From contig JBMSQF010000001.1 of NCBI GenBank assembly GCA_049423145.1, positions 30,457 to 94,456 on the forward strand: a DNA stretch of 64,000 nt, given 5' to 3'. Every line of letters begins with the position of its first letter. Position 1 is the stretch's first letter. The translations under genes were made by a program, and so were the position numbers. Positions 8,501 through 17,658 of this stretch are shown here, piece by piece. The DNA is from RFTU01 sp049423145. Its GTDB lineage: Bacteria > Pseudomonadota > Gammaproteobacteria > Burkholderiales > Burkholderiaceae_C. Below the pieces are notes generated by a model. That model was not told the origin of the DNA. It did not search any database and saw only the letters and a program-made list of their open reading frames with translations.

Positions 8501-9478
8501 ATGAGCCATTCCAGCAGCACCAAGCAGTTCGCTTCACAGGCCGATCTGGAGGAGAAGCAGGTCAGCTTCACCCAGATCTCCGAGCACGCCTGGGCCTACA
8601 CCGCCGAAGGCGATCCCAACACCGGCGTCATCATTGGCGATGATGCGGTGCTGGTGGCCGACACGCAGGCCACACCGGCGATGGCAGCCGATGTGATCCG
8701 CCGCATCCGACAGGTCACCGACAAGCCCATCCAGTACGTGGTGCTCACCCACTACCACGCGGTTCGCGTGCTGGGCGCCAGCGCCTACAAGGCCGAGGGC
8801 TGCCAGCAGGTGATCGCCAGCCAGGACACCTATGACCTCATCGTCGAACGGGGCGAACAGGACAAAGCCAGTGAGATCGGCCGCTTTCCGCGACTGTTCC
8901 GCAATGTCGAAACGGTGCCGGCGGGCCTGACCTGGCCCACCCTCACCTTCACCGGCCGGATGACGCTGTGGCTGGGCCGGCTGGAGGTGCAGTTGCTCCA
9001 GCTGGGTCGTGGCCACACCAAGGGCGACACGGTGGTGTGGCTGCCGGGCGAGAAGGCCATGCTCAGCGGGGACCTGGTGGAGTTCGACGCCACGCCGTAT
9101 GCCGGTGATGCCTATTTCCAGGATTGGCCGCAAACCCTGCGCAACATCGCTGCACTGGAGCCCCAGGCCCTGGTGCCCGGACGGGGACCGGCCCTGGTGG
9201 GCCGGGCTCAGGTGGCCCAGGGCCTGCAGGTCACACGCGAGTTCGTCACCGATCTCTACGAAAGCGTGAAGACTGGTGCGGCGGCGGGCCGTGACCTCAA
9301 GGCCGTCTATCGGGAGACCTACGCGCGTCTGAAGCCGCGCTATGGATCCTGGGTCATCTTCGACCACTGCATGCCCTTCGATGTCACCCGTGCCTACGAT
9401 GAGGCCACCGCGCACCCCCATCCCCGCATCTGGACGGCCGAGCGCGACCGCCAGATGTGGGAGACCTTGGAGGGTTGA
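8501..9478 (+). CDS. MBL-fold protein with degenerate second metal site
   Basis: A 325-residue metallo-beta-lactamase-fold protein. The start at 8501 has GGAG upstream, and the region just before it (from 8414) is promoter rather than coding. The canonical HxHxDH motif reads HYHAVR (His84, His86, Val88, Arg89). GRGHTKGD keeps His172 and LSGDLVE keeps Asp191, but the last ligand, normally His in PGHG, is Arg228 (PGRG). The three residues of the first zinc site are therefore present, while the Asp, His and His unique to the second site are all replaced. Family members are usually thioester or ester hydrolases. This one may bind one metal or act differently. It is followed by the FAD hydroxylase, DUF2783 and FAH genes. 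Confidence 0.85.
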   Translation: MSHSSSTKQFASQADLEEKQVSFTQISEHAWAYTAEGDPNTGVIIGDDAVLVADTQATPAMAADVIRRIRQVTDKPIQYVVLTHYHAVRVLGASAYKAEGCQQVIASQDTYDLIVERGEQDKASEIGRFPRLFRNVETVPAGLTWPTLTFTGRMTLWLGRLEVQLLQLGRGHTKGDTVVWLPGEKAMLSGDLVEFDATPYAGDAYFQDWPQTLRNIAALEPQALVPGRGPALVGRAQVAQGLQVTREFVTDLYESVKTGAAAGRDLKAVYRETYARLKPRYGSWVIFDHCMPFDVTRAYDEATAHPHPRIWTAERDRQMWETLEG

Positions 9479-9550
9479 TGCGGCGCTGCTGCGGCAGCCC
9501 CCATGCACCTCGCCGATTGTCGCCACCGCCTTTCAGCGGTCACCCACCCC

Positions 9551-11275
9551 ATGCACAGCACCTTCACCTACCCGCGCTTTGAATACCGACGCGCGCCCGA
9601 GATGGGTGCTCCACCGGGGGCGGTGCCGCGCCATGGCCTGGTGATCGTCGGCGCGGGCCCCGTGGGGATGGCTGCGGCGCTCGATGCCAGGCAGCATGGC
9701 CTGCCGGCGGTGATCCTGGATGACGACGACACGGTGTCCGTGGGTTCGCGCGGACTGTGCTATGCCAAGCGCACGCTGGAGATCCTCGATCGCCTCGGCG
9801 TGGGCGATGCGGTGGTCGACAAGGGCGTCATCTGGAACGTCGGGCGCACCTTCTTCGGCGAGCAGGAGGTCTTCAACTTCAATCTGTTGCCCGAACCGGA
9901 CCACCACCGCCCGGGCATGGTCAACCTGCAGCAGTACTACCTGGAGCATTACCAGGTGCAGGCCTGCGAACGGGCAGGCGTGGACATCCGGTGGCGCCAC
10001 AAGGTGGTGGGCGTGCAGCCCCAGGACCAGGGCGTGAGCCTCACGGTGGAAACACCCGAGGGCCACTACACGCTGGAGACCGACTGGCTGGTGGTCTGCG
10101 ACGGCGCCCGCAGCCCGATTCGACGGCTGATGGGCCTGGACATGGAAGGGCAGGTGTTCAAGGACCGCTTCCTGATCGCCGACGTGGTGATGAAGGCGCC
10201 CTTTCCGGCCGAGCGGTGGTTCTGGTTCGACCCGCCGTTTCACCGCAACCAGTCGGTGCTCTTGCATCGCGAAGCCGACGATGTGTGGCGGATTGACTTT
10301 CAGCTGGGCTGGGACGCCGATCCCGAGGAAGAGAAGAAACCCGAGAAGGTGAGCCCCCGTATCCAGGCGATGCTCGGCCCCGATGTGCGCTTTGAACTGG
10401 AGTGGGTGAGCGTCTACACCTTCCAGTGCCGCCGCATGAACCGCTTTGATCACGGCCGTGTGATCTTCGCAGGCGATGCCGCCCACCAGGTGTCCCCGTT
10501 CGGCGCGCGCGGTGCCAACTCCGGCATCCAGGATGCCGACAACCTGATGTGGAAGTTGGCTTATGTGATCAAGGGCTGGGCGCCGCCCACGCTGCTGCAC
10601 AGCTACGGCATCGAGCGCGGCGAGGCGGCCGATGAGAACATCCTGAATTCAACCCGCTCCACCGACTTCATCACGCCCAAGAGCAAAACCAGCCGTGCCT
10701 TTCGAGACGCGGCGCTCCAGCTGGCGCAGCACCATGGCTTTGCCCGCAAATTGGTGAACTCCGGGCGGCTGTCGGTGCCCACCCACCACGCAGCCTCACC
10801 GTTGAACACGCCGCCCACCGAGCCTTTCGAGGGTTGGATGGGCCCGGGCGCCCCCTTGGACGATGCGCCGGTGGTGCATGCTGGCCAAGCCGGCTGGCTG
10901 CTCCAGCATCTGGGTGGGTGCTTCCAGTTGCTGCTGTTCCTGGAAGACCTGGGGATGACGGGCCTGGCCGACCGCATCGCGGCGGTGCAGAGCCCGGAAC
11001 CCGGCCGATCCCCCGCACGCGACGGGGAGCAGATTCCTGTGCAGGTGGTGGTGCTCACCGCCACACCCCAGGACCGCGGCGCCCTGGCGCCTTTCGAGCA
11101 GGCCACCGGTGCGATCGTGCTGCACGATGTGAAGGGCGTGGCCGCGCGCCGTTGCGGCGCCCGCGTCGGGACGGCTCTCTTGCTGCGACCCGACCAGCAT
11201 GTCTGTGCGCGTTGGCCGCAGATGGACGCGACCCGCGTGCGCGCCGCGGTCGCGCGCGCCACTGGCCATGGGTGA
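9551..11275 (+). CDS. FAD-dependent aromatic hydroxylase (PheA/MhpA-type monooxygenase)
   Basis: A 574-residue class A flavoprotein monooxygenase. The dinucleotide-binding fold GLVIVGAGPVGMAAALDA is near residue 35, the middle motif is CDGARSPIRRL, and the FAD ribityl-binding motif is FAGDAAHQVSPFGARGAN. The C-terminal part looks like the thioredoxin-like domain of phenol/3-(3-hydroxyphenyl)propionate hydroxylases. The family hydroxylates phenolic acids using NAD(P)H and oxygen. Its substrate is not identifiable here, but the neighbouring fumarylacetoacetase suggests a homogentisate- or gentisate-like route. The ATG at 9551 is preferred to 9503 from where the homologous region starts. Confidence 0.88.
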   Translation: MHSTFTYPRFEYRRAPEMGAPPGAVPRHGLVIVGAGPVGMAAALDARQHGLPAVILDDDDTVSVGSRGLCYAKRTLEILDRLGVGDAVVDKGVIWNVGRTFFGEQEVFNFNLLPEPDHHRPGMVNLQQYYLEHYQVQACERAGVDIRWRHKVVGVQPQDQGVSLTVETPEGHYTLETDWLVVCDGARSPIRRLMGLDMEGQVFKDRFLIADVVMKAPFPAERWFWFDPPFHRNQSVLLHREADDVWRIDFQLGWDADPEEEKKPEKVSPRIQAMLGPDVRFELEWVSVYTFQCRRMNRFDHGRVIFAGDAAHQVSPFGARGANSGIQDADNLMWKLAYVIKGWAPPTLLHSYGIERGEAADENILNSTRSTDFITPKSKTSRAFRDAALQLAQHHGFARKLVNSGRLSVPTHHAASPLNTPPTEPFEGWMGPGAPLDDAPVVHAGQAGWLLQHLGGCFQLLLFLEDLGMTGLADRIAAVQSPEPGRSPARDGEQIPVQVVVLTATPQDRGALAPFEQATGAIVLHDVKGVAARRCGARVGTALLLRPDQHVCARWPQMDATRVRAAVARATGHG

Positions 11276-11333
11276 GGCCTTGGATTCACCCCCGTGATCA
11301 ACCGCGCACCGCCCTGATGCCCGAGGAGTTCGC

Positions 11334-11597
11334 ATGCCCCTGACCCTGAACCCGAATTTTCACGAGGCCGGTCAACGCACCCTGCGCGACTACGCGGCGG
11401 GCGATCACTTCTACGAAGACCTCATCAATGCCCACCGGGGCCTGAGTGATGAAGAGAGCCTGGCCCTCAACGCCCGGCTGATTCTGCTGCTGAGCAACCA
11501 CATCGGTGACTTGGCCGTGCTGCGTGAGGCCCTGGCCTTGGCCCGACCGGCAGAGCCCTCCACACGCAAGCCAGTCGATGGGCCCGTGCCCGCCTGA
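11334..11597 (+). CDS. DUF2783 small protein of the FAD-hydroxylase cluster
   Basis: An 87-residue, acidic, mainly helical protein with no signal peptide and no cysteine pair. It is preceded by GAGGAG six bases before the ATG. The core (FYEDLINAHRGLSDEESLALNARLILLL) matches what is known as DUF2783, a family that tends to occur next to FAD-dependent aromatic hydroxylases. A role as a small subunit or stabiliser of the hydroxylase or of the downstream hydrolase is a guess. No enzymatic motif is visible. It lies 58 bases after the hydroxylase gene and 22 bases before FAH. Confidence 0.75.
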   Translation: MPLTLNPNFHEAGQRTLRDYAAGDHFYEDLINAHRGLSDEESLALNARLILLLSNHIGDLAVLREALALARPAEPSTRKPVDGPVPA

Positions 11598-11619
11598 TTC
11601 CACATCCCCGGACGAGAAC

Positions 11620-12936
11620 ATGCTCAACGAAACCCACGACCCCACGTTGCGCAGTTGGGTCAAGACGGCGCAAGACGAGGGCAGCGACTTCCCCATTCAG
11701 AACCTGCCCTGGGCTGTTTTCCGCCGCGCGGGCAGCACCGAGCACTGGCGGGGCGGGGTGGCCATCGGTGACCAGATCGTCGACTTGTCCGCACTGGACC
11801 AGGCGCAGCTCATTCCCGCGGGCAGCGCCTTGGCCCGTGCCGCCCTTCAGGCCGGGGCTGGCGAAACCCTCAATGATTTGATGGCCCTGGGCCGCCCGCA
11901 CGGGAGCGCCCTGCGCCTGGCGCTCTCGCACCTGTTGAGGGTCGGTGCTGCGCAGCAATCGGCTCTGCAGGCGCGGTGTCTCGTGCCCATGGCCCAGGCC
12001 GAATACCGTCTCCCGGCACGTGTGGGCGACTACACCGACTTCTACACCTCGGTGCACCATGCGACCCACATCGGCCGGCTGTTCAGGCCCGACAGCCCGC
12101 TGCTGCCCAACTACAAGTGGGTCCCGATCGGCTATCACGGTCGCGCCTCGAGCCTGGTGGTTTCGGGTACGCCCTTGAAGCGCCCGTGTGGTCAACTCAT
12201 GCCTCCCGGCGCTGCGCAGCCGACTGTGGGCCCCAGCAGGCGCTTGGATCTGGAGTTGGAGTTGGGCGTGTTCATCGGTCCCGGCAACCCGCTGGGCCAG
12301 CCGATCGCGATCGATGAAGCGGCCGATCATGTGTTTGGCCTGTGCCTGCTCAACGACTGGAGCGCCCGCGACATTCAGGCCTGGGAGTACCAGCCGCTCG
12401 GGCCCTTCCTGTCGAAGAACTTTGCCACCACCCTGTCGCCCTGGGTGGTGTCCCTGGAGGCGCTGGAGCCCTATCGGATGGCCTGGAGCCGCCCGCCCGA
12501 AGACCCCCAGCCACTGCCGTATCTGGACAGCCCACAGGACCGTTCGGCCGGGGCCTTGGACATCCACTTGTCGGTGGAGCTTCAAACCCAGGCGATGCGC
12601 GCGGCGGGTTCGGCCGCGGTTTCCATTGCGCAGTCGAATTACGGCTACGCGTATTGGACAGTGGCGCAGATGGTGGCGCACCACACGGTGTCGGGCTGCA
12701 ATCTGCAAGCTGGTGATCTGCTGGGCACCGGCACCATGAGCGGCCCACAGCCCCACCAGGCCGGCGCGCTGATCGAGCTCACGGGGGGTGGCAAGCAGCC
12801 GCTGGTGTTGCCCAATGGCGAGCAGCGCACCTTCCTCGAGGACGGCGACCGTGTCACGCTGCGCGGTTGGTGCGAGAGGCCCGGCGCCGCCCGAATCGGG
12901 TTTGGTGCCTGCGAGGGCACGGTGCTCAGCGCCTGA
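11620..12936 (+). CDS. fahA: Fumarylacetoacetase
   Basis: A 438-residue protein of the long, true fumarylacetoacetase type, with an N-terminal SH3-like domain and a C-terminal FAH catalytic domain. It cleaves 4-fumarylacetoacetate to fumarate and acetoacetate, the last step of the homogentisate pathway. Visible hallmarks: DYTDFYTSVHHATHIGRLFR with the metal-binding Asp and catalytic His, GYHGRASSLV, the metal-binding Glu pair in DLELELGVFIG, NDWSARDIQAWEYQPLGPF, and DLLGTGTMSGP. No homogentisate dioxygenase or maleylacetoacetate isomerase is in the window, so the pathway is either split across the genome or the substrate is a related acyl-pyruvate. Confidence 0.93.
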   Translation: MLNETHDPTLRSWVKTAQDEGSDFPIQNLPWAVFRRAGSTEHWRGGVAIGDQIVDLSALDQAQLIPAGSALARAALQAGAGETLNDLMALGRPHGSALRLALSHLLRVGAAQQSALQARCLVPMAQAEYRLPARVGDYTDFYTSVHHATHIGRLFRPDSPLLPNYKWVPIGYHGRASSLVVSGTPLKRPCGQLMPPGAAQPTVGPSRRLDLELELGVFIGPGNPLGQPIAIDEAADHVFGLCLLNDWSARDIQAWEYQPLGPFLSKNFATTLSPWVVSLEALEPYRMAWSRPPEDPQPLPYLDSPQDRSAGALDIHLSVELQTQAMRAAGSAAVSIAQSNYGYAYWTVAQMVAHHTVSGCNLQAGDLLGTGTMSGPQPHQAGALIELTGGGKQPLVLPNGEQRTFLEDGDRVTLRGWCERPGAARIGFGACEGTVLSA

Positions 12937-12941
12937 GGCCG

Positions 12942-13790
12942 CTAGCCGAATCGCCGCTGAATCGCCGCCAGCAGACCCATCAACTGCTGCTGCAGCACCA
13001 TGAAGTGCGGCAGTTTGGCGCCCGTGGATCCGTCCATGTAGATCCGCTTGTTGATCTCCAACTGAAGGCTGTGGCGTTCACGGGACGGGTCGGCGTAGGC
13101 CCGCACCAGTTCCACACCCTTGAAGGGGTCGTTGATCTTCACCTCGTAGCCCAAAGCGCGGAGGTGTTCGAACACAAATCCAGTGACCTCGGCCGAGCAG
13201 GTGGTGCCATCTCGATCGCCCAGGACGAAGTCGGCGCGCGGGATGCCGGGGCCGCCTTCACCCATCACCCCGGACACGGCATTCATCGAATGGCAGTTCA
13301 GGTGCACCACCCGGCCGAAGCGTCCGTGTGCCTCATTCAGCAGCCGCTGCAGCGTCTGGTGGTAAGGCCGGTGGCAGCGCTCGATGCGCGCAGCCACCTC
13401 CTCGACACGGAGCCGCCGCGCGTAGATCGGCCGCCCATCGTCCAGGGTACGCCATACCAGGGACTTGCCCAAAGCCGCCTTGCCGCTGGGCTGATGCTCA
13501 TGCGGCCAAGGGCCGTCGATGAGTTCAAGGTCCACATCGCCCGCGTGGCGGTTCACGTCCAGATAGGTGCGCGGAAACTGCGCCGCCAGCAGCGGGATGC
13601 CGAGATCGGCCGCCGGCCGGTACAGCTCATCGATGTACCGGTCTTCCCCATCGCGCAGGTCTTCGTGGGGCAAGGCCGCCCCGAAATCGGCCGGCATCGC
13701 ATAGCCGGAATGAGGCGAGTCCAGCACCACCACGGATTGCGGCTGTTGTGGGCCGTGGACGATCAGGACATCGGTGTGAGCAGCGGTCAT
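12942..13790 (-). CDS. N-formylglutamate amidohydrolase family protein
   Basis: A 282-residue protein of the FGase family (HutG-type), which hydrolyses N-formylglutamate to glutamate and formate. Recognisable blocks are LDSPHSGYAMPADF near the start, FPRTYLDVNRHAGDVD with likely metal or substrate ligands, and HLNCHSMNAVSG. The start ATG at 13790 gives a family-typical N-terminus. The frame is open further upstream but without family similarity. No other histidine-degradation gene is nearby. The gene is convergent with fahA (5 bases between stops) and divergent from the peptide ABC importer, so a link to import of formylated or other peptides is possible. Confidence 0.85.
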   Translation of the reverse strand: MTAAHTDVLIVHGPQQPQSVVVLDSPHSGYAMPADFGAALPHEDLRDGEDRYIDELYRPAADLGIPLLAAQFPRTYLDVNRHAGDVDLELIDGPWPHEHQPSGKAALGKSLVWRTLDDGRPIYARRLRVEEVAARIERCHRPYHQTLQRLLNEAHGRFGRVVHLNCHSMNAVSGVMGEGGPGIPRADFVLGDRDGTTCSAEVTGFVFEHLRALGYEVKINDPFKGVELVRAYADPSRERHSLQLEINKRIYMDGSTGAKLPHFMVLQQQLMGLLAAIQRRFG

Positions 13791-13941
13791 GGGCCAAGTA
13801 TCGCGCCGGTGCCGGCACCCCCGGGCGGCCCCCGATGGGCAGCGCCGGTCAAGTCGGTACGATCCGCGGCGTTTGCCGCCCTCGAACATCCGGCTGCAGC
13901 ACGGCTTGCCCGCCGACCGCAACCCCACCAGGAGCCCCACC

Positions 13942-15732
13942 ATGAACGAAAGCGACCTGCGCGCCCTTATTGAGCAAGTCCGCCACGGCACGCTGCCGCG
14001 CCGCGCCTTCATCCAGCGTTTGGTGGGCCTGGGCCTGACCGCGCCCATGGCCTCCATGCTGCTGATGCACGAAGGCGTCGCGCAGACGCCCACACCGCTT
14101 CCCTACAAGCCCACCAAGCGGGGCGGCGGCGGTACCCTGCGGCTCATGTACTGGCAGGCGCCTGTGCACCTGAACCCCCACTACGCCGGCGGCACCAAGG
14201 ACCAGGACTCTTGCCGCATTTTCTATGAACCCTTGGGCGGCTGGGATGCCGACGGCAATCTCGTGCCTGTTTTGGCGACGGAGGTTCCCACCCGAGCCAA
14301 TGGGGGCCTGTCGGCCGATGGCCGCACCGTGACCTGGAAGCTCAAGCGGGGCGTGAAGTGGCACGACGGCCGGGACTTCACCGCCGACGATGTGGTGTTC
14401 ACCTGGCAATACGCGGGTGATCCGGCATCGGCCATGCTGACGGTCAACGTCTATCGCGACATCAAGGTCAGCAAGATCGACGCCCACACCGTCCGGGTGG
14501 AGTTCGCGCGGCCGACACCCTTTTGGGCCGAGCCTTTCGTCGGCACCTGGGGGCTCATCCTGCCCAAGCATGTGTTTGAGCCCTTCAGCGGGGCCAAATC
14601 GCGCGAGAACCCGGCCAACCTCAAGGCCGTGGGCACCGGCCCCTACCGGCTCCTGGACTTCAAGCCCGGCGACATGCTGCGTGCCGAAGCCAACCCCAAC
14701 TACCACGTGCCCAACCAGCCCTTTTTCGATGCGCTGGAGCTCAAGGGTGGCGGTGATGCCACCAGCGCGGCGCGTTCGGTGCTGCAGACGGCCGAGTTCG
14801 ACCTGGCCTGGAACCTCTCGGTGGAGGATGTGATCCTGCGGCAGCTGGAGAGCGCCGGCAAGGGCAAGGTCCATTTCTATGAGGGCAGCGACCTGGAGTA
14901 CGTCACCCTCAACCCCACCGACCCTTGGAAGGAAGTCGAAGGGGAGCGAGCCAGTGCCAAGAGCCGCCATCCGGCCTTCAGCGACCGCGCGGTGCGGGAA
15001 GCCATGAGCCTGCTGATCGATCGCAAGAGCATCGCCGAGGCCATCTATGGGCGGGGCGCGGTGGCCACGGCCAACTTCCTCAACAACCCACCGCGATTCC
15101 GCAGCCCCAACACCAAGTTCGAGTTCAGCATCGAAAAGGCCAACCAGATCCTGGAAGCTGCGGGCTGGCGACGTGGCAGCGACGGCATCCGCGCCAAGGG
15201 CGGCACCAAGCTCAAATTCGTTTTTCAGACCTCGGTGAGCGGCCCACGCCAGAAGTGCCAGGCCATCATCAAGGACGCTTGCGGCAAGGCCGGCATCGAT
15301 CTGGAACTCAAGAGCGTGGTGGCCTCGGTGTACTTCGGTGGCGACTTCGCCAACCCCGACACCTACCAGAAGTTCTGGGCCGACATGCAGATGTACACCA
15401 CCACCATGACGCAGCCCGACCCGCAGAGCTTCATGGAACAGTTCACCTCGTGGGAACTGTCGCAGAAGGAAAACAAATGGGCGCGGCGCAACCTCAGCCG
15501 GTGGCAGAACGCGGACTACGATGCGGCGCACAAGGCCGCGCAGGTGGAGCTTGATGCGGTCAAGCGTGCGGCCCTGTTCATCCGGATGAATGATCTGGTG
15601 ACCGGTGATCTGCACGTGGTGCCGCTGTTCGCACGGCCGCGGCCTTACGGTGTCAATGCACGGCTGCGCCCGGTGCTGTCCGCATGGGACAACACCACCT
15701 GGGCCCTGGGCTACTGGACGCGCGAGGGCTGA
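13942..15732 (+). CDS. Dipeptide/oligopeptide-type ABC transporter, substrate-binding protein
   Basis: A 596-residue SBP_bac_5-type periplasmic binding protein, preceded by AGGAG eight bases before the ATG. The N-terminus has a long charged region and then LPRRAFIQRLVGLGLTAPMA, which looks like a Tat signal (RRAFIQ), with cleavage near GVAQ. Core family blocks include GTLRLMYWQAPVHLNPHY, WKLKRGVKWHDGRDFTADDVVF and the C-terminal NTTWALGYW. It is first in a five-gene importer operon (binding protein, two permeases, two ATPases). The ligand may be peptides, but such systems also carry opines, glutathione or sugars. Confidence 0.9.
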   Translation: MNESDLRALIEQVRHGTLPRRAFIQRLVGLGLTAPMASMLLMHEGVAQTPTPLPYKPTKRGGGGTLRLMYWQAPVHLNPHYAGGTKDQDSCRIFYEPLGGWDADGNLVPVLATEVPTRANGGLSADGRTVTWKLKRGVKWHDGRDFTADDVVFTWQYAGDPASAMLTVNVYRDIKVSKIDAHTVRVEFARPTPFWAEPFVGTWGLILPKHVFEPFSGAKSRENPANLKAVGTGPYRLLDFKPGDMLRAEANPNYHVPNQPFFDALELKGGGDATSAARSVLQTAEFDLAWNLSVEDVILRQLESAGKGKVHFYEGSDLEYVTLNPTDPWKEVEGERASAKSRHPAFSDRAVREAMSLLIDRKSIAEAIYGRGAVATANFLNNPPRFRSPNTKFEFSIEKANQILEAAGWRRGSDGIRAKGGTKLKFVFQTSVSGPRQKCQAIIKDACGKAGIDLELKSVVASVYFGGDFANPDTYQKFWADMQMYTTTMTQPDPQSFMEQFTSWELSQKENKWARRNLSRWQNADYDAAHKAAQVELDAVKRAALFIRMNDLVTGDLHVVPLFARPRPYGVNARLRPVLSAWDNTTWALGYWTREG

Positions 15733-15785
15733 TGCGCCCTGCCTGTCCCTCGCGCCCTGCTGCCTCCCGTTTCGGGTAGGGCGGC

Positions 15786-16745
15786 ATGGGCCGCTTCATC
15801 CTGCGCCGACTGCTGATCGCCCTGCCCAGCCTGCTGGGCATCAGTGCCGTGCTGTTCACGGTATTGGCACTGGCCCCGGGCGACCCTTTCGAGGAGTTGG
15901 CCACCAACCCCAATGTGCCCCCGGAGGTGCGCATGGCCTTGCGCGTCCAGTTCGGGCTGGACGACCCCGTATGGGAGCGCTACCTGCGTTGGCTGGCCAG
16001 TATGTTGCGCGGTGACTGGGGCTTCTCGTTTGTCAGCCGCATCAATGTGGATGAACTGATCCTGCAGCGCTTGCCCACGACCATCGTGGTGATCGGTCTG
16101 TCGCAGGTGCTGGCCATTCTGGTGGCCATCCCGGTGGGCGTCTTGGCGGCGGTGAAGCCTTATTCCTGGTTTGACCGCATCGCCAGCACCGTGGCCTTCG
16201 TGGGCTTTTCGCTGCCCACCTTCTTCACCGGCGTGCTGTTCATCCTGCTGTTCTCCATCACGCTGGGTTGGCTGCCTTTTGTCTATCGAACGGACATCTC
16301 GTCCACGGGATGGCAGTTCCTGTGGGACCACTTCAAGCAGAGCATCATGCCCATCACCGTGCTCGGCTTGTACCAGGCGGCCAGCATGATGCGCTATGTG
16401 CGCAGCGCCGTGCTGGATGTCATTCGCCTGGACTACGTCACCACGGCGCGCAGCAAGGGCTTGTCGGAGCGCGCCGTCGTGCTCAAGCACGTGGTGCGCA
16501 ACGCCATGATCCCGGTGGTGACCCTGGTGGCCCTGCAGATGCCCACCGTGTTCGGCGGGGCCATCGTGACCGAACAGATCTTCCGGATCCCCGGCATCGG
16601 CAGCCTGCTCATCGATGCGATCCTGCGCAACGACACGCCGGTCATCATGGCCGTCACCTTTGTCTTCAGTGGACTGGTGATCCTCTTCAATCTTGTGGCT
16701 GACGTGCTCTATGGCTGGCTTGACCCCCGAATCAGCTACCGCTGA
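15786..16745 (+). CDS. Dipeptide-type ABC transporter permease (DppB-like)
   Basis: A 319-residue inner-membrane permease with about six hydrophobic helices, beginning MGRFILRRLLIALPSLLG as is typical of DppB/OppB. The cytoplasmic EAA loop that contacts the ATPase is visible as DYVTTARSKGLSERAVVLKHVVRNA, read across the loop. It follows the binding-protein gene by 53 bases and its end overlaps the next permease gene by 35 bases, so the two are probably co-translated. It forms the translocation channel as a heterodimer with the next protein. Confidence 0.9.
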   Translation: MGRFILRRLLIALPSLLGISAVLFTVLALAPGDPFEELATNPNVPPEVRMALRVQFGLDDPVWERYLRWLASMLRGDWGFSFVSRINVDELILQRLPTTIVVIGLSQVLAILVAIPVGVLAAVKPYSWFDRIASTVAFVGFSLPTFFTGVLFILLFSITLGWLPFVYRTDISSTGWQFLWDHFKQSIMPITVLGLYQAASMMRYVRSAVLDVIRLDYVTTARSKGLSERAVVLKHVVRNAMIPVVTLVALQMPTVFGGAIVTEQIFRIPGIGSLLIDAILRNDTPVIMAVTFVFSGLVILFNLVADVLYGWLDPRISYR

Positions 16746-17652
16746 AGCCGCGGGCGCGCTGGGCAAGCCCTCGGCCAGTGTGTCGCCCTGGCAGGAGTCC
16801 TGGCGCCGCTTCAAGCGCCATCGCTTGGCCTACTGGAGCCTGTGGCTCTTGGGCTTGATGGTGATCGCCGTGTTGCTCGGCCCGTTCGTGTGGAAGCTGG
16901 GCATCAACGATGTGGACCTGCTGGCCAGCCTGTCCAAGCCCAGCCTGAAGCATCCGCTGGGCACCGACGACTTGGGTCGGGATCTCCTGGCGCGTTTGCT
17001 GTATGGCGGGCGCATCAGCCTGGCGGTGGGGCTGGCGGCCATGCTCACGGCGGTACTGGTGGGCGTCTTCATTGGCGCCCTGGCCGGCATCTCGCGCGGT
17101 TGGGTGGACGCCGCGCTGATGTGGCTCACCGACCTCTTCCTGAGCCTGCCGCAGTTGCCCGTACTCCTGCTGCTCATCTTCCTGTTTCGCGAGCCCCTGA
17201 AACAGACCTTTGGCCTGGAGTTGGGCATCTTCATCCTCATCGTGGCCGTCATCGGCGGGTTTCGCTGGATGCCGGTGGCGCGTCTCGTGCGAGCGCAGTT
17301 TTTCAGCCTGCGAGAAAAGGAATTCGTGGAGGCTGCGCGTGCCCTGGGTGCGTCCACGCCGCGCCAGGTGACGCGTCACATCCTGCCCAACAGCCTAGGC
17401 CCCGTGATCGTGGCGGCCACCATCGATGTGGCCGCAGCCATCATCGCGGAGAGCACCCTGTCCTTCCTCGGCCTGGGCTTTCCACCCGACATCCCCACCT
17501 GGGGCCGCATCCTCTACGACGGGCGTGATTACCTGGACATCGCCATGCACTGGGCCCTGTTCCCGGGCATCGCCATCTTCATCACGGTACTGACCATCAA
17601 CTTCATCGGCGATGGCCTGCGTGATGCGCTGGACCCCCGCCGTGTGCTCTGA
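16711..17652 (+). CDS. Dipeptide-type ABC transporter permease (DppC-like)
   Basis: A protein of about 313 residues with the DppC-type N-terminal cytoplasmic stretch (SPWQESWRRFKRHRLAYWSL), then LGTDDLGRDLLARLLYGGRISL and about six membrane helices. The EAA loop is EFVEAARALGASTPRQVTRHILPNS. The likely start is the ATG at 16711 inside the end of the DppB-like gene. An earlier in-frame ATG at 16693 is also possible. It pairs with the upstream permease, and the two following genes supply its ATPases. Confidence 0.9.
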   Translation: MAGLTPESATAEAAGALGKPSASVSPWQESWRRFKRHRLAYWSLWLLGLMVIAVLLGPFVWKLGINDVDLLASLSKPSLKHPLGTDDLGRDLLARLLYGGRISLAVGLAAMLTAVLVGVFIGALAGISRGWVDAALMWLTDLFLSLPQLPVLLLLIFLFREPLKQTFGLELGIFILIVAVIGGFRWMPVARLVRAQFFSLREKEFVEAARALGASTPRQVTRHILPNSLGPVIVAATIDVAAAIIAESTLSFLGLGFPPDIPTWGRILYDGRDYLDIAMHWALFPGIAIFITVLTINFIGDGLRDALDPRRVL

Positions 17653-17658
17653 GGCCCC

